The notes beneath the pieces are model-generated. The model was not told the origin of the DNA and made no database searches. It worked only from the letters and a program-made list of their open reading frames with translations. The position numbers and the translations under genes are program-made. Of a stretch of DNA of 64,000 nucleotides, positions 1 through 8,836 are shown piece after piece. Position 1 is the first letter of the stretch. The number at the start of each line of letters is the position of its first letter. Origin of the DNA: Nisaea sp. (GTDB taxonomy: Bacteria > Pseudomonadota > Alphaproteobacteria > Thalassobaculales > Thalassobaculaceae); the NCBI RefSeq assembly GCF_017640745.1, contig NZ_JAEPQA010000003.1, forward strand, positions 62,001 through 126,000, written 5' to 3'.

Positions 1-275
1 TCCCGGTCTGCGATGGTCTGTGCGACGAGCAGGCCGATGCGGTCGTCGCGCCGGTTGGCGACGGCCTCCCCGAGCAAAAGCGACTGCCGGGCCAGCAGGG
101 TATCGAGCTTGGCGGCGAGGTCGGCCTTCGACTCACGATAGGTAATGGTTCCGTAAATCGCGATGAGGACCGCGAAAACGACCACGATGATCGGCACAAA
201 CCGCGTCAGGTATCGCGTGCTGATCGATTTGAGGACAGGTTGATGCCCCGGACGGGAGGCGGGCGGATTAGTCAT
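1..275 (-). CDS. Membrane-anchored sensor protein, N-terminal fragment
   Basis: The gene runs off the left edge of the window, and only about 91 codons are visible. It begins MTNPPASRPGHQPVLKSIST. A hydrophobic segment around residues 26-45 (FVPIIVVVFAVLIAIYGTIT) is followed by a polar, probably periplasmic stretch rich in Leu, Ala and Arg. A single N-terminal anchor followed by a helical sensor region is typical of histidine kinases and diguanylate cyclases, but no output domain is visible, so the class is open. The ATG overlaps the 3' end of the YHS gene by 8 bases, which suggests translational coupling. Confidence 0.6.
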   Translation of the reverse strand, partial: MTNPPASRPGHQPVLKSISTRYLTRFVPIIVVVFAVLIAIYGTITYRESKADLAAKLDTLLARQSLLLGEAVANRRDDRIGLLVAQTIADR

Positions 276-774
276 TCAGAACCGCCGCCGGGATCTTCGC
301 GATCACGGGCCATGTCCGGTCGGCGATCGCGATGTTTTTGTCGAGATCCGCTTTCCAGAGCGCCTGTGTTGCGCGATCGAGCTGCAGGTACAGCTTGCCT
401 TCGACCAGCAGGAACACTTCGGGGTCGCCGTCGAACTTCTGACCAACGGCAACGCCATAGGCACAGAAGCCTCCGTAGCTCGGCACATAGAGGCGCGGCT
501 CGAGGAGAAAGGCCTCGCGGCGCGCCGCCGAGGCGAAGTGGTAGGTTGCGCCTTCGTAGGTCGCGGCGAAGGCGGCGTCGCCGCGCTCGGCGCGGCCGAC
601 GACGAAATAGGCGACCGGATCGTAGCCGCGGAGCGCCAGTCCGTTCTCGCTCAGATTGCGGGACGGAGTCGCGCCGAAAGCCTGGGCGCACCAGAAAAGC
701 GCCGCGATGAGCGCGGCGAGCGCCAGCGGTCTCAGGTCAATTGGTTGAAGGGCTTTGCTCTTGTTGCACTTCAT
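268..774 (-). CDS. Exported YHS domain-containing protein
   Basis: The protein has about 168 residues if started at MKCNKSKALQ. I chose this ATG because it directly precedes a membrane or signal segment (ALAALIAALFWCAQAFGA); an in-frame upstream ATG would put 32 polar residues in front of it. The body matches the YHS family of small metal-associated domains: NGLALRGYDPVAYF, then YEGATYHFASAARREAF, then YGGFCAYGVA and GKLYLQ. Stand-alone YHS proteins of this kind are mostly uncharacterised, and some are linked to copper or other metals. It precedes and overlaps the membrane sensor gene, so the two may act together. The function is inferred only from the domain. Confidence 0.75.
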   Translation of the reverse strand: MKCNKSKALQPIDLRPLALAALIAALFWCAQAFGATPSRNLSENGLALRGYDPVAYFVVGRAERGDAAFAATYEGATYHFASAARREAFLLEPRLYVPSYGGFCAYGVAVGQKFDGDPEVFLLVEGKLYLQLDRATQALWKADLDKNIAIADRTWPVIAKIPAAVLND

Positions 775-966
775 GCGAAGTCCCGCGAATCGTTTGCAAA
801 AACAATATCCGCGCATTTCGTTACCAATTCCTAAACCCGGCCGTTTCTCATCCGCCGCTCGGAACGGCAATTGTTCCCGCGCGGCGGCTGGATCGGGCGG
901 CGAAATCCGTTAGGATGCCGCCCGAAACCGGGAACCGGTGCGACACAGGCGACAGGAGTCAAGGAA

Positions 967-1905
967 ATGGCAAGGCCGACCAGGGTGGAAATTACGGAAG
1001 TCGGGCCGCGCGACGGCCTTCAGGCGGAGCCGAAATTCGTCCCGACGGAGCTCAAGATCAAATTGATCAACGAGCTGATCGACGCGGGCGTGAAGCGCAT
1101 GGAGTTCTCCTCCTTCGTATCGCCGCGCGCGGTGCCGCAGCTGGCAGATGTGCTCGATGTCCTCGCCGGCATAGACCGCACCAAGGGCGCCGTGCTGGCG
1201 GCTCTCGTCCCGAACGTGAAGGGCGCGATCCGCGCCGCCGAGGCCGGCGTGGACGAGATGATCGTCTTTGTCTCCGCCTCCGAGAGCCACAATCAAAAGA
1301 ACGTGAACCGCTCCACGGACGAGTCGCTCGCCGGCTTCGCCCAGGTGGCGAAGATCGCCGAGGAGGCGAAGATCCCCGTCTCGGCGGCGATCGCGACTGC
1401 CTTTGGCTGCCCGTTCGAAGGCAATGTGCCGGCCGAGAGGCTCGGCTATATCGCCAAGCATTTCGTCGATTTCGGCTTCCAGAGCGTGGCGCTCGGCGAC
1501 ACCACCGGCATGGCGACGCCGCCGCTGGTCTCCCGCAACGTGCGCTACCTCAAGGAACATGTGCCGAGCCTGCCGATCCATCTGCACTTCCACAACACGC
1601 GCGGCATCGGTCTGGTGAATGTCGTGGCTGGCCTCGACGAGGGCGTGACCCACTACGACAGCTCCTTCGGGGGTGCCGGCGGCTGTCCCTTCGCGCCGAA
1701 GGCGACGGGCAACATCTGCACCGAGGATCTGGTCTATCTCATGCACGAGATGGGGATCGAGACCGGTATCGACCTGGAGAAGCTGATGCATATCGCGAGC
1801 GAGGTCGAGGAGGCGCTGGATCATCCGCTGCCGGGCCAGGTGATGAAGGCAGGCCCGCGCCTGCAGCTTCATGGCATGGGGGATGTGCAGACGGCGGTGG
1901 GCTGA
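967..1905 (+). CDS. Hydroxymethylglutaryl-CoA lyase family protein
   Basis: The protein has 312 residues. It contains the DRE-TIM aldolase signature EVGPRDGLQ near the N-terminus and the HMG-CoA lyase active-site loop GGAGGCPFAPKATGN with its catalytic Cys, followed by TEDLVYLM. HMG-CoA lyase cleaves 3-hydroxy-3-methylglutaryl-CoA to acetyl-CoA and acetoacetate in leucine breakdown. The ATG at 967 is preceded by AGGAGTCAAGGAA; a longer reading to 871 adds a low-complexity Arg/Gly stretch and is rejected. Five bases downstream starts a class III CoA-transferase rather than other leucine-pathway genes. The true substrate could therefore be a related branched 3-hydroxyacyl-CoA such as citramalyl-CoA. 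Confidence 0.85.
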   Translation: MARPTRVEITEVGPRDGLQAEPKFVPTELKIKLINELIDAGVKRMEFSSFVSPRAVPQLADVLDVLAGIDRTKGAVLAALVPNVKGAIRAAEAGVDEMIVFVSASESHNQKNVNRSTDESLAGFAQVAKIAEEAKIPVSAAIATAFGCPFEGNVPAERLGYIAKHFVDFGFQSVALGDTTGMATPPLVSRNVRYLKEHVPSLPIHLHFHNTRGIGLVNVVAGLDEGVTHYDSSFGGAGGCPFAPKATGNICTEDLVYLMHEMGIETGIDLEKLMHIASEVEEALDHPLPGQVMKAGPRLQLHGMGDVQTAVG

Positions 1906-1910
1906 TCCCG

Positions 1911-3071
1911 ATGCCGCTTTCCGATATCCGGGTCGTCGATCTGACCCGCATTCTGGCAGGACCGTTCTGTACCCAGCTGCTCGCAGATATGGGCGCCGAA
2001 GTGATCAAGGTCGAGACGCCGTCCGGCGACCCGGTCCGTGATCAGGGCGTCATCAAGCATGGCGTGAGCTGGTACTTCGCCCAGTTCAACCGCAACAAGC
2101 GCTCCGTCGTGCTCGATCTCTACACGGAGGAGGGCAAGGAGACGCTTGGGCGGCTGATCGAGACAGCAGACGTCCTGGTGGAGAATTATCGCCCGGGCGT
2201 GCTCGCCAAGATGGGCTTTACCCAGGCGAGGCTCGACGAACTGAACCCGAACCTGGTCGTCACCAGCATCAACGGCTACGGCTCGACCGGACCATATGTC
2301 GATCGGCCGTCCTTCGATTTCATCGCCCAGGCCATGAGCGGCTTCATGAGCGTGAACGGGGCGGACGGCGAAGACCCGATGCGGGCGGCGCCGCCGATGA
2401 GCGATCTGATCGCGGGGCTCTATGCTGCCTTCGGAACGCTCGCGGCGCTGCATGCACGCGGTCGCATCGGCAAGGGACAGCGCGTCGAATCCTCGCTGAC
2501 CGGCGGGCTGATCAGCATGATGGGGTATCTGTCGGCGGAATATTTCGCGACGGGCAAGGTCCCGAAGCGCACCGGCAACGATCACCCGATCGTTGCGCCG
2601 TACGGCCTGTTCCGGGCCTCGGACGGGATGGTCGCCGTGGCTCCGTCGAACGATGCCTTCGTGGTCCGTTTCCTCAACTGCATCGGGCTCGGCCATTTGC
2701 TGGAGCAGCCGGATTACGCGACGAACGAGCGCCGGATGCGGAACCGGCCGGCGCTCAACGCGGCGATCAACGAGACGATGGAAAAGCAGACCGTCGATCA
2801 CTGGATCGCGGCGATCAACAAGGCGGGCTGTCCCTGCGGCCGGGTGATGAATCTCGAGGAGGTCTTCAGCGACCCGCAGGTGCTGTCGCAGGATCTTGTC
2901 TTGGATGTCGAACAGCCGGATGGTAGCACCATTCGCATGACCGGCTTCCCGGTCAAGCTATCCGACACACCGGCGAGGCTCCGCCGACCTGTTCCGGCCC
3001 TCGGAGCGGATACGGAGGCCGTCCTGGCATCTCTCCGCCCGGTGCCCGAAGACAGAGGAGATTCCGCATGA
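1911..3071 (+). CDS. CaiB/BaiF family (class III) CoA-transferase
   Basis: The protein has 386 residues. It starts MPLSDIRVVDLTRILAGPF, the characteristic opening of formyl-CoA/succinyl-CoA transferase family III. It continues with LLADMGAEVIKVE, NRNKRSVVLDL, LVENYRPGVL and a family-typical Asp in the SFDFIAQAMSG region. Such enzymes move CoA between organic acids. The gene follows the lyase with almost no gap and overlaps the next gene by 4 bases (ATGA), so the three form one operon. A plausible role is activating the acid whose CoA ester the lyase then cleaves. The exact acid cannot be read from sequence. Confidence 0.85.
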   Translation: MPLSDIRVVDLTRILAGPFCTQLLADMGAEVIKVETPSGDPVRDQGVIKHGVSWYFAQFNRNKRSVVLDLYTEEGKETLGRLIETADVLVENYRPGVLAKMGFTQARLDELNPNLVVTSINGYGSTGPYVDRPSFDFIAQAMSGFMSVNGADGEDPMRAAPPMSDLIAGLYAAFGTLAALHARGRIGKGQRVESSLTGGLISMMGYLSAEYFATGKVPKRTGNDHPIVAPYGLFRASDGMVAVAPSNDAFVVRFLNCIGLGHLLEQPDYATNERRMRNRPALNAAINETMEKQTVDHWIAAINKAGCPCGRVMNLEEVFSDPQVLSQDLVLDVEQPDGSTIRMTGFPVKLSDTPARLRRPVPALGADTEAVLASLRPVPEDRGDSA

Positions 3072-4030
3072 GCGACCGGAAGGGTCTGTTCAACACCTCC
3101 GCCTATGGCGGCCCCGGCTGGTCCGGCCGCGAGCGCACTCACCGCGAGGAGATCGGCGATCTCTGGGCGCCCTCGGGCATCGATACGGAATGGGCGCCGC
3201 TGAAGAGCGTGCTGATGCATCGCCCGGGCGCGGAGCTCGATATCTCGCACAACGATCCGGACGCGGTGCAGATGCTGGCGCCGGTGGATCTCGGGCTCGC
3301 CCGGGCGCAGCACGACGCGATCGCCGAGGCCTACCGGGCGAACGGCGTCGAGGTGCATTATGTCGACCCGCCGGCGACGCCCTCGCCGAACCAGATGTTC
3401 TGCGCCGATCTCTTCGTCATGACGCCCGAGGGCGCGATCCTGGCCCGTCCGGCCTCGACTGTGCGCGCGGGCGAGGAGCGGCTGGTCGCCCGGCGGCTCG
3501 CGGATATCGGCGTGCCGATCCTCCGGACCCTGCGCGGCGACGCGCTGTTCGAGGGCGCGGACCTGATGTGGCTCGATCCGGAGACCGTGATGATCGGTCT
3601 CGGCCAGCGCACCAACGCCGAGGCGGCGATGCAGATCGACGACCTGATGGCCGACATGGAGATCGAGACCATTCCGGTCGACATGCCGTTCGGCTGCATG
3701 CATTTCATGGGCCTGCTCCGGATCATCGACAAGGACCTGGCGGTCTGCTGGTGGCGCCGCACGCCGCATGCGACGGTGCGGACGCTGGAGGAGCGTGGCT
3801 ACAAGGTGATCTGGCTGCCGGAGGGCCCGGATCTGGAGCTGAACCGGGCGATGAACATCGTCACGCTTGGCCCGCGCAAGATCCTGATGTGCGCCGGGTA
3901 CGACGCGGTGCAGAAGGTCTACGAGGATGCGGGCGTGGAATGCATCACGGTCGATTGCTCGGAGCTGGTGAAGGCGGCGGGTGCGATGGGCTGCCTGACC
4001 GGCGTCATCCACCGCGAGGCGGTTGGCTGA
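3068..4030 (+). CDS. Guanidine-modifying (amidinotransferase/arginine deiminase superfamily) enzyme
   Basis: The protein has 320 residues. It contains the superfamily pattern PSPNQMFCADLFVMTPEGAI in the first half, then GADLMWL, then a His at about residue 212 in GCMHFMG. The probable catalytic Cys is at about residue 309 in AMGCLTGVIHRE, close to the C-terminus as in arginine deiminase, DDAH and glycine amidinotransferase. The usual acidic NxxFxRD step reads NQMFCAD here, so the substrate may differ from arginine. It is the last gene of the lyase/CoA-transferase operon. Members hydrolyse or transfer amidino groups; I cannot choose between the two. Confidence 0.75.
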   Translation: MSDRKGLFNTSAYGGPGWSGRERTHREEIGDLWAPSGIDTEWAPLKSVLMHRPGAELDISHNDPDAVQMLAPVDLGLARAQHDAIAEAYRANGVEVHYVDPPATPSPNQMFCADLFVMTPEGAILARPASTVRAGEERLVARRLADIGVPILRTLRGDALFEGADLMWLDPETVMIGLGQRTNAEAAMQIDDLMADMEIETIPVDMPFGCMHFMGLLRIIDKDLAVCWWRRTPHATVRTLEERGYKVIWLPEGPDLELNRAMNIVTLGPRKILMCAGYDAVQKVYEDAGVECITVDCSELVKAAGAMGCLTGVIHREAVG

Positions 4031-4065
4031 TCTGCCAAAGGATCTGAAACAAGCGGCCGCGCGGC

Positions 4066-4278
4066 TCAGAAGTCCGTCGTGCGGCCCTTGTGCTCCCAAT
4101 CGCCGAAACGTGTCGGCTCCGGCCCGTCATAGCCGCCGATCTCTTCCGCGTTCGGCGCGCCTTTCGTCTCCGGCTTCAGCTGGGCCGGAACGACGAATTC
4201 CGAGGCGTCGAGCACCTTGCGAGTCGTGCCGGCACCCTTGACCGTGACTTCGGTAAAGCTTCGATTCTTCTCGCTCAT
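4066..4278 (-). CDS. DUF1674 protein, succinate dehydrogenase assembly factor 4 family
   Basis: The protein has 70 residues and ends in GGYDGPEPTRFGDWEHKGRTTDF-like residues, with the invariant FGDWE..GR..DF tail of DUF1674/SDHAF4. In mitochondria this family protects and flavinylates the succinate dehydrogenase flavoprotein during assembly; the bacterial role is inferred. The N-terminal half is variable and probably disordered. It is divergent from htpX across a 120-base intergenic region. Confidence 0.85.
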   Translation of the reverse strand: MSEKNRSFTEVTVKGAGTTRKVLDASEFVVPAQLKPETKGAPNAEEIGGYDGPEPTRFGDWEHKGRTTDF

Positions 4279-4398
4279 GCACCTTTATATGCGCTCTCGT
4301 TTGCGCCTCGCCAAGTCTTGATCGGGCGATAGCCGTTCCCACCTATCAATCGGTCCAGAGGGCTCTCCGGATCATTTGGCAAGGAATCAGAGGAAGAA

Positions 4399-5262
4399 AT
4401 GGGTTACGCGCGCACTGCTTTGCTTCTGGCCGGGATGACGGCGCTGTTTCTCGGCGTCGGCTATCTGCTCGGCGGCGAGGCGGGCATGCTGATGGCGCTG
4501 GTCTTCGCGGCCGGCATGAATCTCTTCACCTACTGGAATGCCGACAAGATGGTGCTCGGCATGTACGGCGCGCGGGAAATCCAGCGCGGCGACCTGCCGT
4601 GGTTCCACGATATGGTCAGGGACCTCGCGGCGCGCGCCGAGCTGCCGATGCCGAAGGTCTATCTCATCGACCAGGCGCAGCCGAACGCCTTCGCGACCGG
4701 GCGCAATCCGGAGAATGCCGCCGTCGCGGCGACCCGGGGCCTGCTCGAGCTGATGAGCCGCGAGGAGGTGGCGGGCGTCATGGCGCATGAGCTCGCCCAC
4801 GTGAAGAACCGCGACACCCTGATCATGACCATCACCGCGACCATTGCCGGCGCGATCTCCATGCTGGCCAATTTCGCGCTGTTCTTCGGCAACGACCGGA
4901 ACAATCCGATGGGGCTGATCGGCACGCTGGCCATGATGTTCCTCGCGCCCATCGCCGCCATGCTGGTGCAGATGGCGATCAGCCGCTCGCGGGAATACGA
5001 AGCGGACAGGATCGGTGCCGAGATCTGCGGGCGGCCGCTCTGGCTCGCCTCGGCGCTGGCCAAGCTGGAGAAGGGGGCGCAGGCGATCGACAATCACGCC
5101 GCCGAGCGGAACCCGGCGACGGCGCACATGTTCATCATCAATCCGCTACATGCCCATGCGGTGGACAACCTGTTCTCCACCCATCCGAACACCCGGAACC
5201 GCATCGCGGCGCTCGAGCGGATGGCCGGGACGCGCGGTGCGGTGCAGGGGCCTTGGGGCTGA
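4399..5262 (+). CDS. htpX: Protease HtpX, M48 family
   Basis: The protein has 287 residues, the normal HtpX length. Two N-terminal membrane helices (about residues 5-45) are followed by the zinc protease motif HELAH at about residues 130-134, two further hydrophobic segments ([11 protein letters not shown] and [20 protein letters not shown]) and the distal zinc ligand region [13 protein letters not shown]. HtpX degrades misfolded inner-membrane proteins together with FtsH. The ATG follows an AGAGGAAGAA ribosome site. It stands alone on the plus strand between DUF1674 and a chemoreceptor. Confidence 0.95.
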   Translation: MGYARTALLLAGMTALFLGVGYLLGGEAGMLMALVFAAGMNLFTYWNADKMVLGMYGAREIQRGDLPWFHDMVRDLAARAELPMPKVYLIDQAQPNAFATGRNPENAAVAATRGLLELMSREEVAGVMAHELAHVKNRDTLIMTITATIAGAISMLANFALFFGNDRNNPMGLIGTLAMMFLAPIAAMLVQMAISRSREYEADRIGAEICGRPLWLASALAKLEKGAQAIDNHAAERNPATAHMFIINPLHAHAVDNLFSTHPNTRNRIAALERMAGTRGAVQGPWG

Positions 5263-5265
5263 AGC

Positions 5266-5293
5266 GCCGATGTCTTAAGGCCGATGTCTTAAG
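5266..5293. repeat. Tandem 14-bp direct repeat at the htpX/chemoreceptor junction
   Basis: GCCGATGTCTTAAG occurs twice back to back (5266-5279 and 5280-5293). The unit lies just after the htpX stop, and the second copy contains the stop codon of the convergent chemoreceptor gene. It looks like a recent slippage duplication. Confidence 0.8.
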
Positions 5294-6623
5294 ACTGCTT
5301 GGGCGTCAGGTCGTTCAGCAGGCGCATGACATCGTCGGAAGCCATTCCGGCCTCGTGAACGAGTTGGATGGCCTTGTCGAGATTGCCTGAATTGAAGGCC
5401 TCGGCGGCGGCAATGCCCGCGCGGTGAACTTCCTTATGCGGCCCGACGAGGGCTTTCCAGGCCGGATGGCCGGTGAGTTTCGGGTCCTGCTGGGAATCGT
5501 ACCATTTGCCGAGGCGGCAGCTGTGGTGGTCGGCAAGTTCCTTCGGGTTCAGCTGGGTTCTGCCCACGATCATCTGGGCAAGGCGGCGCATCCAGATCAT
5601 GTGATCGGACTTTGCCGCATGAATGGTCGCGTTCGGGGTCCCGAGCTTCACGAATTCATCGATGCTCTTGGCGACGATCGGCGCAGTCTTCTCGAGCGTG
5701 CTGATCGCACCGTCGATGAGCTCGACGTTCTCTGCGCTCATCTTTGCGATGACCGAAACGCCACTCGCGATCTCGCTCGTGGCGGCTTCCTGCTCGATCA
5801 GGATTCCGGCGACCTGCTCCATGCGGTCGGTGACCGATGATATTCCAACCGCAAGGCGCTCCATCTCGGAGCCGGCGGTGTCGATGGAGGTGCGTCCGCC
5901 CTCGACCTTCTCCGCGCCGTCGCGCATGACCTCGACGATCACGTTCATTTCCGACCGCAGCTCGCCGATGCGGGAGCGGATGTCTTCGGTTGCGCCTGCG
6001 GTCTGGTTCGCGAGGTTCTTCACCTCGCCCGCGACGACCGCAAACCCCTTGCCGGCTTCGCCTGCCCGGGCCGCTTCGATTGTGGCGTTCAGGGCAAGGA
6101 GGTTCGTCTGTTTCGCGATCGCTTCGATAGTGGAGACAATCTCTCCGATCTTGTTGGAGGCTTCGGCCAGCGCCTCGACTTTCTCGACCGCCGACTGCAC
6201 GACCTCGAACACAGCGCCCATCGCCGACACCGCCTCGGTCGTCGCCCGTTTCCCGGCTTCCGAAACCTGCACGGCTTCCTTGGCCTCGTCGGCCGCCGAC
6301 TCGGACGTGGCGCTGATGCTCTGCACCGTCGCGGAAAGCTCTTCCACGGCCGCGGCGATCGATTGTGTACGGTCGTCGACCTCACGCACCGAGCGGGTCA
6401 TTTCGGCGACCTGCCGGACGCTCTGGTTGGCTGTGACCGACATCTCGACCCATTTTTCGAGCTGGGATTCGGCGTTGAAAGAACCGCCAAGCGCGGTGAT
6501 GACTTCAGCCGTGCGGTCCCCGAGATAAGGCTCAAGCAGGTCGGCCTTCCGCGTCAGCAGAGCGTCAATGAACTCATCCGGGATCAGGGTGGCGTCGTCG
6601 AGCGTGACGGTATCGGCAGCCAT
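5289..6623 (-). CDS. Cytoplasmic methyl-accepting chemotaxis protein with C-terminal CZB domain
   Basis: The protein has 444 residues from the ATG at 6623, which has a GGCGAG ribosome site; an upstream in-frame extension has no coding character. No membrane segment or HAMP domain is present. The middle holds the chemoreceptor signalling hairpin with the conserved tip [20 protein letters not shown]. The last 120 residues carry the CZB zinc-binding pattern ([12 protein letters not shown], then [17 protein letters not shown]), a domain tied to sensing of zinc or hypochlorous acid. A soluble receptor probably joins a cytoplasmic array. No che genes are nearby. Confidence 0.9.
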   Translation of the reverse strand: MAADTVTLDDATLIPDEFIDALLTRKADLLEPYLGDRTAEVITALGGSFNAESQLEKWVEMSVTANQSVRQVAEMTRSVREVDDRTQSIAAAVEELSATVQSISATSESAADEAKEAVQVSEAGKRATTEAVSAMGAVFEVVQSAVEKVEALAEASNKIGEIVSTIEAIAKQTNLLALNATIEAARAGEAGKGFAVVAGEVKNLANQTAGATEDIRSRIGELRSEMNVIVEVMRDGAEKVEGGRTSIDTAGSEMERLAVGISSVTDRMEQVAGILIEQEAATSEIASGVSVIAKMSAENVELIDGAISTLEKTAPIVAKSIDEFVKLGTPNATIHAAKSDHMIWMRRLAQMIVGRTQLNPKELADHHSCRLGKWYDSQQDPKLTGHPAWKALVGPHKEVHRAGIAAAEAFNSGNLDKAIQLVHEAGMASDDVMRLLNDLTPKQS

Positions 6624-6802
6624 TTTTTTCTCGCCTTCGATTTTAATTCGTTCTGCATACTTTACGGGGAACGTTAAATTTGTGCGAACGAACTGAAGAT
6701 GATCAGATTTATCCGCAAGCGGAACTGGTCCCGCGAACGCGCATAGCGGGTTTGCCGCGAAATGTCTGGCCTGCCGGGCGCAATCTGCATTATCCGACAC
6801 TG

Positions 6803-8101
6803 ATGGAAACCGAACGCAAACAGGATGTCTCCGCTGCGAGAAGTGTCGCCTTCGATCTGCTCCGCGCGGTTCTGACCAAGAACACGCCGCTGGACGATGC
6901 GATCGCGGTGCATGACGGGCTGAACAAGCTGCCCCGGCGTGACCGCGGCTTTGCCCGGAGCATCGTCGGCGTGGCGCTGCGCCGCCTCGGCCAGATTGAC
7001 GCGCTGATCGACAGTTTCATCGAGAAGCCGTTACCCCGTAAGACCAGCACCGTGCGCGACATTCTCCACCTCGCGGTCGGGGAACTGATGTTCCTCGATG
7101 TCGCGCCCCATGCTGCTGTCGACAGCGCGGTGACGCTGGTGGAGAGCCGGGGACACCCGAAATTCAAGGGCCTGGTCAACGCGGTGCTCCGCCGGACGGC
7201 AAAGGAGGGCCGCGAACGGCTCGCCGACCTGCCGGTGGAGCTCAACTACCAGCCCTGGATGATCGAGAGTTGGCAGACATCTTATGGTGTCGATATTGCG
7301 CATGCGATTGCGGAGTCGTCCCTGACGGCGCCGACGCTCGACATATCGGTGAAAGCCGATCCGGACCTCTGGGCCGAGAAACTCGAAGCGGTCCTGCTGC
7401 CGACCGGGTCTCTGCGTCGTGAGTTCGACGGCGCCATAACCGGTCTGCCGGGGTTCGAGGAGGGCGCCTGGTGGGTGCAGGACGCCGCCGCCGCCCTGCC
7501 GGCGAAGCTGCTTGGCGACATCGAGGGCAAGCGGGTCTTCGACCTCTGCGCCGCGCCCGGCGGCAAGACGCTGCAGCTCGCCGCCATGGGCGCGAACGTG
7601 CTCGCCGTCGACCGCTCTCCGAAGCGTCTCAAGCGTCTGGAGCGCAATCTCGACCGCCTCGGCCTTCGCGCCGGCATCGCGGCGGCCGACGTCACCGAAT
7701 GGAAGCCGCCCTATCAGCCGGATGCGATCCTGCTCGACCCGCCCTGCACGGCGACCGGCACGATCCGGCGCCATCCGGACATTCTCCATGCCAAGGGGAT
7801 CGGCGATCTCGCCAAGCTGACGAATCTGCAGTTCCGCCTGCTTGCCAAGGCGGCGGAGATGCTGCAGCCCGGCGGCAGGCTGGTCTATTGCACCTGCTCG
7901 ATGCAGGCGGAAGAAGGCGAGGTCCAGGTCGCCCGCGCTCTGAAGGAATTGCCGCTGGAGCGCGACCCAGTGACGGCGGCGGAACTCGGCGGGCTCGGGG
8001 ATCTGATCACGCCGGACGGAGACGTCCGCACCGGTCCCCATCTCTGCAAGGAACTCGGCGGTTTCGACGGGTTCTTCATCGCACGGTTCCGGAAGAGATA
8101 G
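6803..8101 (+). CDS. rsmB: 16S rRNA (cytosine-967 C5) methyltransferase RsmB-like
   Basis: The protein has 432 residues. The N-terminal 130 or so form a NusB-like RNA-binding region ([32 protein letters not shown]). The C-terminal part is a SAM methyltransferase with [19 protein letters not shown] for SAM binding, and the two catalytic cysteines in [17 protein letters not shown] and [14 protein letters not shown] chose the ATG giving METERKQD; an upstream reading adds 41 residues that fall in the divergent promoter. The order rsmB-rpe-heparinase is common in alphaproteobacteria. Confidence 0.92.
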   Translation: METERKQDVSAARSVAFDLLRAVLTKNTPLDDAIAVHDGLNKLPRRDRGFARSIVGVALRRLGQIDALIDSFIEKPLPRKTSTVRDILHLAVGELMFLDVAPHAAVDSAVTLVESRGHPKFKGLVNAVLRRTAKEGRERLADLPVELNYQPWMIESWQTSYGVDIAHAIAESSLTAPTLDISVKADPDLWAEKLEAVLLPTGSLRREFDGAITGLPGFEEGAWWVQDAAAALPAKLLGDIEGKRVFDLCAAPGGKTLQLAAMGANVLAVDRSPKRLKRLERNLDRLGLRAGIAAADVTEWKPPYQPDAILLDPPCTATGTIRRHPDILHAKGIGDLAKLTNLQFRLLAKAAEMLQPGGRLVYCTCSMQAEEGEVQVARALKELPLERDPVTAAELGGLGDLITPDGDVRTGPHLCKELGGFDGFFIARFRKR

Positions 8102-8142
8102 CCGCCCTTGTCCGCCGCCGGGCAACCTGATAGGTGAAAGCC

Positions 8143-8808
8143 ATGCAGCAGAAAACGCGAATTGCTCCCTCGATCCTGGCGGCGGATTTCGCCCGGCTCG
8201 GGGCGGAAATCGAGGCGATCGACAAGGCCGGCGCCGACTATATCCATGTCGACGTGATGGACGGTCATTTCGTGCCGAACATCTCCTTCGGTCCGGCGGT
8301 CACCAAGGCGGTGCGCGGGGTGACGAAGAAGACCTTCGACGTGCATCTGATGATCTCTCCGGTCGATCCCTATATCGAGGCTTTCGTCGATGCGGGCGCC
8401 GACATCATCACCGTGCATCCGGAGGCGGGCGCGCATACCCACCGCACGCTGCAGCTGATCAAGTCCTTTGGCAAGAAGGCGGGGATTTCGCTCAATCCGG
8501 GAACCCCGGTCGAGGTCGTGGACAACCTGATCGACCTTTGCGACCTGATCCTCGTCATGTCGGTGAACCCCGGCTTCGGCGGACAGAAATTCATCGACAG
8601 CCAGCTCGCCAAGATCGAGGCGATTCGCAAGCGCATCGACGCGACCGGCCGCACCATCGACCTCGAGGTCGATGGCGGCGTGACGGCGGAAACCGCACCG
8701 CGCTGCATCGCCGCGGGGGCCGACCTGCTCGTCGCCGGGACCGCCGTTTTCAAGGGCGGACCGGAGGCCTATGCTGCGAACATCGCGGCGATCCGGGGGG
8801 CGGGCTGA
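8143..8808 (+). CDS. rpe: Ribulose-phosphate 3-epimerase
   Basis: The protein has 221 residues, starting [20 protein letters not shown]. It interconverts ribulose-5-phosphate and xylulose-5-phosphate in the pentose phosphate pathway. TIM-barrel motifs are complete: [17 protein letters not shown] with metal-binding His and Asp, [19 protein letters not shown] with the catalytic loop, and [17 protein letters not shown] nine bases upstream (8134) is a possible alternative start, but the ATG is better placed behind AGGTGAAAG. It lies 41 bases after rsmB. Confidence 0.95.
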   Translation: MQQKTRIAPSILAADFARLGAEIEAIDKAGADYIHVDVMDGHFVPNISFGPAVTKAVRGVTKKTFDVHLMISPVDPYIEAFVDAGADIITVHPEAGAHTHRTLQLIKSFGKKAGISLNPGTPVEVVDNLIDLCDLILVMSVNPGFGGQKFIDSQLAKIEAIRKRIDATGRTIDLEVDGGVTAETAPRCIAAGADLLVAGTAVFKGGPEAYAANIAAIRGAG

Positions 8809-8836
8809 CGATCGGCCGGGCCTTTTGGGGGCTGTG

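Noticed and set aside
741-1910. Long N-terminal extension of the CoA-transferase frame through the lyase gene
   Set aside because: The segment is the out-of-frame shadow of HMG-CoA lyase; the CaiB family start MPLSDIRVVDL at 1911 is clear.
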